Origin: UMGS1387 sp045540015
GTDB lineage: Bacteria; Bacillota; Clostridia; Oscillospirales; CAG-382
DNA: 58,370 nucleotides
Assembly (NCBI GenBank): GCA_045540015.1
Contig: JAZQGP010000034.1
Span: 1 to 58,370 of the forward strand
Direction: 5' to 3'
Shown: positions 25,066 through 33,444 of the stretch, one piece after another
How positions within the stretch are numbered: the first letter of the stretch is position 1
Layout: the number at the start of each line of letters is the position of its first letter
Translations under genes and position numbers: made by a program
The notes under the pieces: model-generated
What the model saw: the letters and a program-made list of their open reading frames with translations, nothing else
Databases searched by the model: none
What the model was told of the DNA's origin: nothing

Positions 25066-26277
25066 ATGAAAAAGATTCAAATGACAACGCCGCTCGTTGA
25101 AATGGACGGCGACGAAATGACCCGTATTCTGTGGAAAATGATAAAGGATGAATTGATTCTTCCTTTCGTTGACCTTAAAACAGAATACTATGACCTTGGT
25201 CTTCCCGAAAGAGAAAAGACAAAGGATAAGGTAACGGTTGACAGCGCAAACGCAACAAAGAAATACGGTGTTGCGGTAAAGTGCGCAACTATTACCCCAA
25301 ATGCACAGCGTGTTGAGGAGTATAACCTTACAGAGATGTGGAAGAGTCCTAACGGTACTATCCGTGCTATGCTCGACGGAACGGTATTCCGTGCTCCCAT
25401 TCTCATCGACTCTATAAAACCCGCTGTACGCAACTGGAAAAAGCCGATAACTATTGCACGTCATGCATACGGCGACGTTTATAAGTGTACGGAAATGCGT
25501 GTTCCAGAAGGTAAGGCAGAGCTTGTATTTACCGATAAAGCAGGAAACGAAACAAGAAACACAATTTATGATTTCGAGTGTGGCGGAATTGTACAGGGAC
25601 AGTATAATAAGGATACTTCCATTGAAGCCTTTGCACATTCGTGCTTTAAGTACGCGCTTGATACAAAGCAGGATTTGTGGTTTGCAACCAAGGATACAAT
25701 CAGTAAGAAGTACGACCACACCTTCAAGGACATTTTTGCCGAAATATTTGAAAAGCAGTATAAGACAAAGTTTGACGAGGCAGGAATAGAATATTTCTAC
25801 ACACTTATCGACGATGCTGTTGCGCGTGTTATAAGAAGTGAAGGCGGATATATCTGGGCATGTAAAAACTACGACGGCGATGTTATGAGTGACATGGTAT
25901 CAACTGCATTCGGCTCGCTTGCAATGATGACAAGTGTGCTTGTAAGCCCTGACGGAAACTATGAGTATGAAGCGGCACACGGAACTGTTACACGCCACTA
26001 TTACCGCTATCTCAAGGGTGAGGAAACCTCGACAAACCCCATGGCAACAATTTACGCATGGACAGGCGCACTTGCTAAACGAGGCGAAAAGGATAATCTT
26101 CCTGAGCTTGTAGCCTTTGCAAAGAAGCTAGAGGAAGCCTGCATCGACACACTCAATGACGGAATTATGACAAAAGACCTTGTAAGCCTTGCAGAAGGCA
26201 TAAAGACAACAGCAGTAAACTCTATTGACTTTATTAAGGCGATAAGAGAAAGACTTGAAAAGAAGCTATGGGCGTAA
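25066..26277 (+). CDS. icd: Isocitrate dehydrogenase, NADP-dependent, eukaryote-like type II
   Basis: 403 residues, matching the homodimeric type II IDH seen in mitochondria and some anaerobes rather than E. coli Icd (416 aa, type I). Diagnostic runs are VEMDGDEMTRILW near the start, SPNGTIRAMLDGTVFRAPI (isocitrate binding), IDDAVARVIRSEGGYIWACKNYDGDVMSD (metal Asp residues) and EAAHGTVTRHYYRY (NADP site). It oxidatively decarboxylates isocitrate to 2-oxoglutarate, making NADPH and the glutamate precursor. GGAGG precedes the ATG. With the hydratase it forms a two-gene oxidative TCA branch; no citrate synthase is in the window. It ends at the strong terminator at 26295-26322. Confidence 0.95.
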   Translation: MKKIQMTTPLVEMDGDEMTRILWKMIKDELILPFVDLKTEYYDLGLPEREKTKDKVTVDSANATKKYGVAVKCATITPNAQRVEEYNLTEMWKSPNGTIRAMLDGTVFRAPILIDSIKPAVRNWKKPITIARHAYGDVYKCTEMRVPEGKAELVFTDKAGNETRNTIYDFECGGIVQGQYNKDTSIEAFAHSCFKYALDTKQDLWFATKDTISKKYDHTFKDIFAEIFEKQYKTKFDEAGIEYFYTLIDDAVARVIRSEGGYIWACKNYDGDVMSDMVSTAFGSLAMMTSVLVSPDGNYEYEAAHGTVTRHYYRYLKGEETSTNPMATIYAWTGALAKRGEKDNLPELVAFAKKLEEACIDTLNDGIMTKDLVSLAEGIKTTAVNSIDFIKAIRERLEKKLWA

Positions 26278-26294
26278 GAATATAACAGCATGAT

Positions 26295-26322
26295 AAAACG
26301 GGAGTGCAAGCTCCCGTTTTTG
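26295..26322. terminator. Bidirectional terminator, icd / GH127
   Basis: AAAACGGGAG and CTCCCGTTTT form a perfect 10-bp stem with a 6-base loop; T-runs follow on both strands. It separates the convergent icd and GH127 genes. Confidence 0.92.
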
Positions 26323-26331
26323 TTATGTTAT

Positions 26332-28149
26332 TTACCTGTAGTTCATCCACACAATCATATCACTTTTATCTCTGTTTGCATAAGCATGATACGGAATCAG
26401 CTTTATACGCGTTTTTTCAAAAGCTTCCGTAAGAATCGGATAAAGAGAAGCAGATGAATTTCTTTTATATCCGTCTACCTCGACAGTATAGAGCCCGAAT
26501 TCTTTGCTGAATACAGTTTTGGCATGAAGCTTACGGCTAAAATACAGCCTGTGAAGATTAACACTGCTGTTATCAATGCCTTCGGCGCAGTAAACAACGG
26601 GACCCAGCATAAGCGCAGCTCTATTTGCGCAGTGGTTTACTTCTTCGTGTGAACCGTAAAGCTTTGGTGCTATTTCTAAATCCATTATAACTGTGCCCGG
26701 GTTTTCTATGTAAGCATAACCGTCTTTAAGAATGTACGGAATATTCATAGAGAAGCTGTCGCACCAACCGGGTATGCGTACAGCGGCTTTTTCTATGCCC
26801 TTAAATTCAACTTCAATACGGCTTTCGGTAGGATAATTAGTCTTTTGAATTATTGTCACATCGGCATTATTGTATTGACTTTCGCAGAATTGGTCTACAA
26901 AGTATACTCCGTTTTGATAATGGTAAACATATCTTTCAAGTGAAGCAAGTACACGGCTGACATTTGGCGGACAGCAGGAACAGCTGAATACCTTTACTCT
27001 GCGGTTTATCGGGAAACGCTCTTTGTCTTTAGTTGAATTGTTCTTATTTTCGTTGGAAAGGTTTATTTCAAGAGCGTTTTCGTAAAAGAAGCTTTCGCCG
27101 TCAAGAGAAATACCGCTTAACATACCGTTGTATAAAACTCTTTCAATTACATCCGCATAAACACTGTTTGGCTGTGCTTCAAGCATTTTCTGCGCAAAGA
27201 ACATGAGAGCAATTGCGGCACAGGTTTCGGCATATGATGTTTCCGTAGGAAGGTTGTAAGGAAACGTAAACGCTTCTCCGACATGAGTTGAACCGATACC
27301 GCCGGTTATGTACATTTTGCTGTTGGCTATATCTGAAAACAGCTTTTTGCAAACATCCATTAGTTTTTCGTCATTTGTTTCGTGCGCAAGCTCTGCCATT
27401 GCGGTGTACAGATAACATGCACGTACTGAATGACCTCTTGCACTATCAAGCTCATATATACCGGCTTCCGATTGGTTGTATAATTTGTTTGCGAAGCTGT
27501 TATAATGATTGTTGTCTTTTTCGGAGTTTCCTCTTGTAAAAAGAAAGAATTTGCACATTTCAAGATATTTTTCTTTGCCGGTGCATTTGTACATTCGAAG
27601 TAAAGCAATTTCAATTTCTTCGTGTCCGGGAGTATCAAATTCTGCACTATGCTCAATAACAAATATCTTGTTTATGAGATCGGCATATTTTTCCATAATA
27701 TTAAGAAATCTGTCTTTTCCTGTTGCATAATAATATGCTACTGCTGCTTCCATCAGATGTCCTGCGCAGTAAAGCTCATGGTTGTCACGATTTGTGAATC
27801 GCTTTTCATCGGGAGCCGATATGTAATAGCTGTTAAAATAGCCATCCTCAAGCTGATTAGCTTCTATTGCATCAATGGCTTCTTCGATTTTGTCCTCAAG
27901 TGCTTTGTCGGGATTTTTGGCGATAATGTATGAAGCTGCTTCTATCCATTTGGCAACATCACTGTCCCAGAAGATATGCGGCCTTGGAAGATCTTTGCGT
28001 TCGGGTGTCCATTTGCAGTTTAACGCCTCAAATCTTCCTGTTTCGTGAAATCTGTCATAAACAGCATTTATTGTGGTTTTTCGATTTAATTTTTGCTTGC
28101 TTTTAAGAAAACCCGATGTGATATTTGTGCTGTAAAAATTCAAGTCCAT
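26332..28149 (-). CDS. GH127 beta-L-arabinofuranosidase-like glycoside hydrolase
   Basis: 605 residues from the ATG at 28147-28149. The minus-strand promoter (28201-28229) starts transcription near 28194, excluding longer frames to 28299; the in-frame ATG at 28182 would leave a 12-base leader. GH127 marks are the metal/catalytic set ETCAAIA and VFSCSCCPPNVSR, corresponding to the Glu, Cys and adjacent Cys pair of HypBA1, where a zinc-bound cysteine is the nucleophile. WDSDVAKWIEAASY and YFNSYYI also fit. No signal peptide, so it probably removes arabinofuranose from imported oligosaccharides. The divergent AraC gene at 28265 is the likely regulator. Confidence 0.9.
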   Translation of the reverse strand: MDLNFYSTNITSGFLKSKQKLNRKTTINAVYDRFHETGRFEALNCKWTPERKDLPRPHIFWDSDVAKWIEAASYIIAKNPDKALEDKIEEAIDAIEANQLEDGYFNSYYISAPDEKRFTNRDNHELYCAGHLMEAAVAYYYATGKDRFLNIMEKYADLINKIFVIEHSAEFDTPGHEEIEIALLRMYKCTGKEKYLEMCKFFLFTRGNSEKDNNHYNSFANKLYNQSEAGIYELDSARGHSVRACYLYTAMAELAHETNDEKLMDVCKKLFSDIANSKMYITGGIGSTHVGEAFTFPYNLPTETSYAETCAAIALMFFAQKMLEAQPNSVYADVIERVLYNGMLSGISLDGESFFYENALEINLSNENKNNSTKDKERFPINRRVKVFSCSCCPPNVSRVLASLERYVYHYQNGVYFVDQFCESQYNNADVTIIQKTNYPTESRIEVEFKGIEKAAVRIPGWCDSFSMNIPYILKDGYAYIENPGTVIMDLEIAPKLYGSHEEVNHCANRAALMLGPVVYCAEGIDNSSVNLHRLYFSRKLHAKTVFSKEFGLYTVEVDGYKRNSSASLYPILTEAFEKTRIKLIPYHAYANRDKSDMIVWMNYR

Positions 28150-28170
28150 ATCTTTAAACGCCTCACTGTA

Positions 28171-28199
28171 TTGACATTTCAGCATGATTGCTGTAATAT
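28171..28199 (+). promoter_or_regulatory. Promoter of AraC regulator at 28265
   Basis: Perfect TTGACA (28171-28176), 17 bases, TAATAT (28194-28199). Predicted start about 28206. Confidence 0.8.
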
Positions 28200-28200
28200 A

Positions 28201-28229
28201 ATTATAGAACATACACGAAAAAATATCAA
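28201..28229 (-). promoter_or_regulatory. Promoter of the GH127 gene
   Basis: On the minus strand, TTGATA (28229-28224), 17 bases, perfect TATAAT (28206-28201). Its -10 box lies one base from the plus-strand -10, the same geometry as at 15384-15443. Confidence 0.82.
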
Positions 28230-28264
28230 TAAATAAAACCGCACTAAAAGTGAGGAAATCAGAC

Positions 28265-29026
28265 ATGAATGAAAACGTGATTTCAAAAATTACATACAAT
28301 TATATGGGACTTTTTACAACGCAGGAGAGCTGGATACATCCGAAAGCCTGCGAAATTACATATGAAATAATATATGTAACAAAGGGAACAGTGTATCTTT
28401 CGGAATGTGATAGAGACTTCATACTTGAAAAAGGAGATTTGATTGTTCTTAAACCCGGTGCTGTTCATTACGGCAATAAACACTCCTCAGACACTTCTTT
28501 TTATTGGGTTCACTATAACTGTGATGAAGAATACGAAACCTTTGTGATTCGTGGATTTGCTGGCTCTTTTCTGTTTAAGGAGCTTATGCATTACAGTCAT
28601 ATGCCAAACTGTCCCGAGTATGTAAAAAATGCAGTGCTGCGTCACATCATAGCCGAAATATACATGAGCGAAATCAATGCCAATGTTTCATCACTTGGAA
28701 ACAGTATTTTTGAATGGACAAGGATAAATGTATCACGTTCGTTAACTGTTAATAAGGTGGCACAGCATTTTGGGTATAACAGTGAGTATATATCAAGGCT
28801 TATAAAGCGTGAATACGGAATAACTCTCAAAAGCCTTATTGATGATTTTCTCGTGGATAAGGCAAAGGAATACCTGTGTAATGTTGAACTTTCGATAAAA
28901 GAAATCAGCACGCTGCTCGGCTTTAATAACGCAAATGCATTCGTTGTCTTTTTCAAATATCACGAAAGAATATCTCCAAAAAAATACAGGAACTCATATT
29001 CGTATATTCACATGAATAAAAAATAG
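28265..29026 (+). CDS. AraC family transcriptional regulator of the GH127 gene
   Basis: 253 residues. The ATG at 28265 has GAGGA 8 bases upstream; an in-frame GTG five codons earlier overlaps that site and is less likely. N-terminal cupin-like part: VTKGTVYLSECDRDFILEKGDLIVLKPGAVHYG. C-terminal AraC domain: LTVNKVAQHFGYNSEYISRLIKREYGITLKSLI and ISTLLGFNNANAFVVFFKYHERISPKKYR. The second HTH has VVFF where most AraC proteins have a basic residue and FSRxF, a modest departure. It is transcribed away from the GH127 gene from an overlapping promoter, so arabinoside-responsive control is the simplest view. Confidence 0.9.
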   Translation: MNENVISKITYNYMGLFTTQESWIHPKACEITYEIIYVTKGTVYLSECDRDFILEKGDLIVLKPGAVHYGNKHSSDTSFYWVHYNCDEEYETFVIRGFAGSFLFKELMHYSHMPNCPEYVKNAVLRHIIAEIYMSEINANVSSLGNSIFEWTRINVSRSLTVNKVAQHFGYNSEYISRLIKREYGITLKSLIDDFLVDKAKEYLCNVELSIKEISTLLGFNNANAFVVFFKYHERISPKKYRNSYSYIHMNKK

Positions 29027-29055
29027 AAAACGTACCCGAAAAAGGTACGTTTTCT
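29025..29055. terminator. Bidirectional terminator, AraC / GH38
   Basis: AGAAAACGTACC and GGTACGTTTTCT make a perfect 12-bp stem with a 7-base loop. It begins within the AraC stop codon and separates convergent genes. Confidence 0.85.
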
Positions 29056-29069
29056 GTATAAAGACAATA

Positions 29070-31739
29070 TTATTCAAAAATAATCTTGTAGGTAGCAATC
29101 TTCCAAGGAGTAAGCGAAACAGGAACGCTTGTCTTGTTTGCCTTTGCCTTGCCCTTGATATCCTCGTTGAGATTTGTTTCGTAAACTTCCTTTATCTTAT
29201 GTTCAAAGCAAATTTTGCCCTTTGCGTTTTCAGCGGAAGCATTGTAAACTCTGACGATAAGTGCGTTATCCTCAACTTCTTCGGGCTGCTTTATGATACT
29301 GAGAGCAATGTTTTCGCCTTCAATGCTCATGTAGGACTTACATTCGGGAGCATATTCTGCTGGAACCTGAGAGCTTGAAGTAATCTGTCTTACGGCAAGA
29401 ACATCTTGTTTCTTTACAAGATCAGCATAAGTTACATCCTTGTCAAGAGGAGCAAGAATAAAGCTGTAGGAAAGGTTGATGCCGATAAGCTGACCCTCGG
29501 GTTCGCCCATAGTATTAACAGTTCTTTGGAATGCACGAAGGAGAGTTACCATAATGTCGTTGTTGTTGTATACGGCACACTCGTGAAGTCCTTCGCTGCT
29601 TATGAAGGCTATACCGTTGCCGTCCTTGTCGCGCTTTCCGACAATACCGTTCATCTGCTTTTCGATGATGTCGGGTTCACGCCAGGACTGTGTTTCAATA
29701 TTGACGTCTTTCTTTCTTTCATTGCAGCAGAATGCCTGGCCTGCAAAGTATGTGTCGCCCTCAACACCTGTGGGAAGAACAAGGCGGACTCTGTGGTCCT
29801 TTGCCGCATTCTTGAAGCTTAGTTTAGCGTCAATGTGACGTGCTTCTCTTGAAAGTCCGAATTCAAATGCAAAAGGAATTGTAACGTATTTGTCGCTTCT
29901 TCTTTTACCGTTGAGATCGATAAGCTGCTCCGGAATGTCAACAAGCTTTGTAACTCTGAATACACATCTTGAGGGGCTTGTTTCAAGCTTTTCAATTCTT
30001 GCAGGAGCGCCCTTTGAGGAGAGTGCGAAATCGTTAAGAACTTTTCCGTGATACCAGCCGTCTCCGATTTCAGAGTCATCATAAAGCTCACAGAGATTTT
30101 CATACTTCTTGCCTGTTTTCTTGTCAAGAATGTTGATTTCGCCTGAAGGAGTAATGTCAAGCCTGATGTATTCGTTTTCAGCGTAGTTTGAACCGCTGTC
30201 AAGGTACATTTCAAGATATCTTGAAGCTGCGGTTTCAAAGTTTGGAACTATTTTGTATTCGGCATATCCGCAAGGAGGAAGAACAGCCTCAAATGTTATG
30301 CGTACATTTTCTCCGCCTTCATTAAAGTTGGCATATGCACGCTTGAGCCATGATTTTGTATCTCCGCAAATGCCGAAAGCAACCTTGTTGCCGTCAGTAT
30401 CAATAACATGGAAGTTGGGTGCGCTGTCACGCATGTAGGGATCATCGTATCTTGAGGGAAAACCGTAGCCCAAAAGAACGTCGGCTGTGATGGTTTCACG
30501 TCTTTCAAAGGGCAGGGGATTGTAAACCTTAAGAATGTAGTTGTGTACATCTCCCTTTTGGGGTCTGTGTTTGTAAAGGTAATCTTCGCAAAGCTCTTCT
30601 GCAATTTCTCTTGCCTGGTCAAAGCGGTAAACCATGTCCTTGTGAACCTGTGCAATAGAGCAGCCGCAGATAGAGTCGTGAGGATGGTTCTTGAGCAGAT
30701 AGTCATATGCAAGCTTTAAGTATGAACGTCTGAAAGGGTTTCCTTCGAGAGAGCTAAGAGCAAGCATGGGCTCTACAACCTTTTCAAGCTTGTTCTGGCA
30801 CTCGTCGTTCATTTTTTTGTGGGTATAGTAGCTGGAAAGAGTATGAGATATAAGATGAAGATATCCGTTTCCGCTTCTGATGGCAGTCTTATTAACTTCG
30901 CCGTTCCAAACGGGAATATCGTCAATGACCGTGTCAAGAAGCTTCTTTGTTTCCTCAAGATTGCAGTGATGAACGTTGATGTCCGGATAAAGCTCTTTTA
31001 TTATCTTAATGTATTTGGGTGTGAGCTTGTGAACAGGCTGATGGTCAAGACCGTCCATAAGGATAAGAACGGGAGTGTTTGAACGTGCAATTTGTGCATC
31101 GATGTTATTTTTGATGTTTTCTCTGAGTTTTTCTTCGTCATACACCTGCTTTACACCGTCAAAAGCAGGTCTTACGGCACTTGCGAAGAAGTCGCCATAC
31201 CCGTTTTTTTCGGGAAGAACATAGTTTATACACTCCGAGCCGTCAGGTGCACGCCATCTGAAGAAGTTCTTTTCGTTTCCTGTTGTTCCTCTTCCGAGAA
31301 GCGAGAGATTTATACCGAAACCGTTAAAAATCTGAGGCATCTGTGCAATGTGTCCGAAAATGTCGCAGATGTAGCCGTAGCTCCAGGGAGCCGTGCCCCA
31401 TTTTTTTGCAAGCCTTGAACCGTACATGAGGTTTCTTATAAGGCTTTCACCTGAAACAAGAAACTCGTCGGGCATGTTGTACCAGGGACCGATTAAGATT
31501 TTTCTGTCCTCAATAAGCTTTCTGAGTCTGCCTTCGTTTTCGGGAGCAATGGCTTTGTAGTCCTCAAGAACGATTGTCTGACCGTCAAAATGGTATGTAC
31601 CGAATTCCTTGTCGGTTTCAAGATAGTCGATAAGCTCGTCTACCATGTCGACCAGTCTGTGTCTGAAGCCTTGAAATGTCTGATACCACTCTCTGTCCCA
31701 GTGAGTGCCGCTGAAATAGTAAATGTCTGTTACCTTCAT
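29070..31739 (-). CDS. GH38 alpha-mannosidase
   Basis: 889 residues from the ATG at 31737-31739, with GGGAGG 7 bases upstream; an ATG ten codons earlier lacks a site. The GH38 catalytic domain begins VTDIYYFSGTHWDREWY (zinc His and Asp) and has the nucleophile Asp in YICDIFGHIAQMPQIF, then LLGRGTTGNEKNFFRWRAPDGS. A late zinc His is in HPHDSICGCSIAQVH. The C-terminal beta domains (from about 430) include LDGLDHQ-type and FEFGLSREARHIDAKLSF segments. No signal peptide, so it probably hydrolyses alpha-mannosides imported from N-glycans or yeast mannan. It is a single-gene unit; the 254-base upstream gap holds no confident promoter. Confidence 0.93.
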   Translation of the reverse strand: MKVTDIYYFSGTHWDREWYQTFQGFRHRLVDMVDELIDYLETDKEFGTYHFDGQTIVLEDYKAIAPENEGRLRKLIEDRKILIGPWYNMPDEFLVSGESLIRNLMYGSRLAKKWGTAPWSYGYICDIFGHIAQMPQIFNGFGINLSLLGRGTTGNEKNFFRWRAPDGSECINYVLPEKNGYGDFFASAVRPAFDGVKQVYDEEKLRENIKNNIDAQIARSNTPVLILMDGLDHQPVHKLTPKYIKIIKELYPDINVHHCNLEETKKLLDTVIDDIPVWNGEVNKTAIRSGNGYLHLISHTLSSYYTHKKMNDECQNKLEKVVEPMLALSSLEGNPFRRSYLKLAYDYLLKNHPHDSICGCSIAQVHKDMVYRFDQAREIAEELCEDYLYKHRPQKGDVHNYILKVYNPLPFERRETITADVLLGYGFPSRYDDPYMRDSAPNFHVIDTDGNKVAFGICGDTKSWLKRAYANFNEGGENVRITFEAVLPPCGYAEYKIVPNFETAASRYLEMYLDSGSNYAENEYIRLDITPSGEINILDKKTGKKYENLCELYDDSEIGDGWYHGKVLNDFALSSKGAPARIEKLETSPSRCVFRVTKLVDIPEQLIDLNGKRRSDKYVTIPFAFEFGLSREARHIDAKLSFKNAAKDHRVRLVLPTGVEGDTYFAGQAFCCNERKKDVNIETQSWREPDIIEKQMNGIVGKRDKDGNGIAFISSEGLHECAVYNNNDIMVTLLRAFQRTVNTMGEPEGQLIGINLSYSFILAPLDKDVTYADLVKKQDVLAVRQITSSSQVPAEYAPECKSYMSIEGENIALSIIKQPEEVEDNALIVRVYNASAENAKGKICFEHKIKEVYETNLNEDIKGKAKANKTSVPVSLTPWKIATYKIIFE

Positions 31740-31906
31740 TTTGTAACCTCCCAAAATAGAGTGTTGCATTATTTTGAATTGTGTGATACAATTAATATAA
31801 ACAGTATCAGCATTTTGATTTTAACATAATCAGCTTACAAAGTAAACCCTTTTTTGCGATTTTTCTCACCTTTTTTTTACAGAAAAAAAGAAATTAAAAA
31901 AATACG

Positions 31907-31927
31907 GAACAAAAACATATTTTGTTC
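31907..31927. promoter_or_regulatory. 21-bp perfect palindrome, candidate operator
   Basis: GAACAAAA-ACATA-TTTTGTTC: 8-bp arms around 5 bases, 67 bases before the lipoprotein start and inside the spacer shared with the divergent GH38 gene. No T-run follows at once and no known operator consensus was recognised. It could be a repressor site or an RNA hairpin. Confidence 0.45.
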
Positions 31928-31993
31928 GTCTTAGAATTGTGAAAAACCAAAACGGTTTAAATAAAAAAACGATTTTTGAAAGGAAAAACAAAA

Positions 31994-33412
31994 ATGAAAA
32001 AGCTCTTAACTCTTGCACTTGCACTCTTACTCGTCGTAAGCGCGGTGTCCTGTGCAAAAAACAACGATGAAATCACAGAAAACGAAAATGACGTTGTTGA
32101 AAATACGGAAGTTGTTTTTGAAAACGTAGACCTTATGGCGATTGCTGACAGCCTTTATGCTGAAATTCCCGAAGAAAACCGTCCTATGGTTATGTCAATG
32201 CCCTTAGACTCCGAAATGTTTGAAGCATTTGCTTTCATTCCCTATGAAGAAGGAATTGAAGCTGTTGTCAGTGAACCTATGATAAGCTCAATTGCACACT
32301 CTGTTGTACTTGTAAAGGCACAGGACGCAGAAAATGCAGAGAGAATAGCAGCAGCTATGAAAGAAAACTGCGATCCCAGAAAGTGGATGTGCGTTGAAGC
32401 TGATGTTATCGAAGGAATTACAAATGGAAACCTTGCAATGCTTCTCATGACAAAGGCGGAAAGCGGTCTTGCCGATAAGATTCTTGCTGCATTTAATGCA
32501 CTTACTCCCGAGAATGCACCAGTTGCATCTGAAGAAGAAAATGCAGATATCGCTGAGGACGAGCTTCTCGGTGAAGAAACCGTAGATGAAGGCGAAGAAG
32601 CAGAGGATGAAATCAAAGAGGAAGATACAGATGAAACCGAATCTGTAGATGAGCCTGAAACAAAGCCCTCTGATGATAAAAAGACAGAAACATCAACTCC
32701 TGCTTCAAAGCCTGTTGAAAATTTACCCTCTAAGAAACCCGAAACTCCTAAGACAGAGGTTGTTGTTCCCGAAGCACCCAAGGTTGAAGTAATTATTCCT
32801 GATGCACCTAAGCCGGAGGTAATTGTTCCTGAAGAACCAAAGATTGAAGTTATACTTCCCGAACAGCCTGAGGTTGAGGTTGTAGTACCGGAAGAACCTA
32901 AGGTTGAAGAAAGTGTGCCGGAAGAAGAAACTGAAACCACACCCGAAACACCTGCAGCAGGAAACATTGACGACCTTTACGCACTTGCTGACAAGCTCTA
33001 TACAGGTATCGATCCCGAAAACATGCCTATGGTCGGCACAATAGAGCTTACTGAAGAAAGCTTTGAGTATTCAGCATTCATTCCTTATGATTCTTCATAT
33101 CTCGCAGTTGAAAATATGCCTATGATGGGTTCTCAGCCGCACTCTGTAGTTATAGTGGAGGCTTCAAGCGAAGCTGAAGCTAAAACCATTGCATCTGAAA
33201 TGGAAGCAAACTGTAACCCAAGAAAGTGGATTTGCGTTTCTGCCAGGGCAGTAAAGAGCGCATACAAGGGAAACAGAGCAATTCTTGTTATGACAAGCGT
33301 TGAAGTTATGCCCGGTGAAGAATTTGATGAAGCCGGTGCAGAGGAAGAATCTGTAAAGCTTTCGGAAGAAAGAGCACAGCTTATCATCAATAACTTCCTT
33401 GCCAACGCATAA
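31994..33412 (+). CDS. Lipoprotein with two DUF4358-like domains and a Pro-Glu-Val repeat linker
   Basis: 472 residues from the ATG at 31994 (GAAAGGA upstream). A signal peptide with lipobox-like SAVSC puts Cys at about residue 21. Two homologous domains of about 120 residues follow: one begins DLMAIADSLYAEIPEENRPMV, the other DDLYALADKLYTGIDPENMPMV; both continue with AFIPY, an HSVVLV/HSVVIV strand, ENCDPRKWMC / ANCNPRKWIC and a final LLMT/LVMT strand. Between them lies an acidic linker with five and a half 10-residue repeats of the type EVxxPExPKV (32756-32926). The layout resembles DUF4358 proteins that accompany MBOAT-DHHW gene pairs; that name is inferred from layout and context. Probably an extracellular accessory of the acyltransferase genes 33 bases downstream. 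Confidence 0.65.
   Translation: MKKLLTLALALLLVVSAVSCAKNNDEITENENDVVENTEVVFENVDLMAIADSLYAEIPEENRPMVMSMPLDSEMFEAFAFIPYEEGIEAVVSEPMISSIAHSVVLVKAQDAENAERIAAAMKENCDPRKWMCVEADVIEGITNGNLAMLLMTKAESGLADKILAAFNALTPENAPVASEEENADIAEDELLGEETVDEGEEAEDEIKEEDTDETESVDEPETKPSDDKKTETSTPASKPVENLPSKKPETPKTEVVVPEAPKVEVIIPDAPKPEVIVPEEPKIEVILPEQPEVEVVVPEEPKVEESVPEEETETTPETPAAGNIDDLYALADKLYTGIDPENMPMVGTIELTEESFEYSAFIPYDSSYLAVENMPMMGSQPHSVVIVEASSEAEAKTIASEMEANCNPRKWICVSARAVKSAYKGNRAILVMTSVEVMPGEEFDEAGAEEESVKLSEERAQLIINNFLANA
32756..32926 (+). repeat. Tandem 30-bp coding repeat (Pro-Glu-Val decapeptide)
   Basis: Five full and one partial copies of a decapeptide EV(V/I)(V/I/L)P(E/D)(A/E/Q)P(K/E)(V/P/I) in the linker of the lipoprotein. 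Codons differ among copies, so the repeat is not a very recent expansion. Confidence 0.8.
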
Positions 33413-33444
33413 ACTGAGATTTTAGAAAATTCGGAGACGTATAT

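Noticed and set aside
24994..25719. Open minus-strand frame of 241 codons across the hydratase-icd junction
   Set aside because: It lies opposite two well-identified genes and the product is a Cys/Phe/Val-rich translation typical of antisense frames.
31784..31809. TGATAC-N14-GTATCA inverted repeat upstream of GH38
   Set aside because: Six-base arms in AT-rich DNA with a wide gap are expected by chance; no promoter could be placed around it.
31907..31927. LexA (SOS) box
   Set aside because: The Firmicute box is GAAC-N4-GTTC type; here the halves are 13 bases apart and the gene neighbours are not SOS genes.
32242..32967. Ser-rich minus-strand frame opposite the lipoprotein linker
   Set aside because: The Ser/Thr/Gly run is simply the complement of the Pro-Glu-Val repeat.
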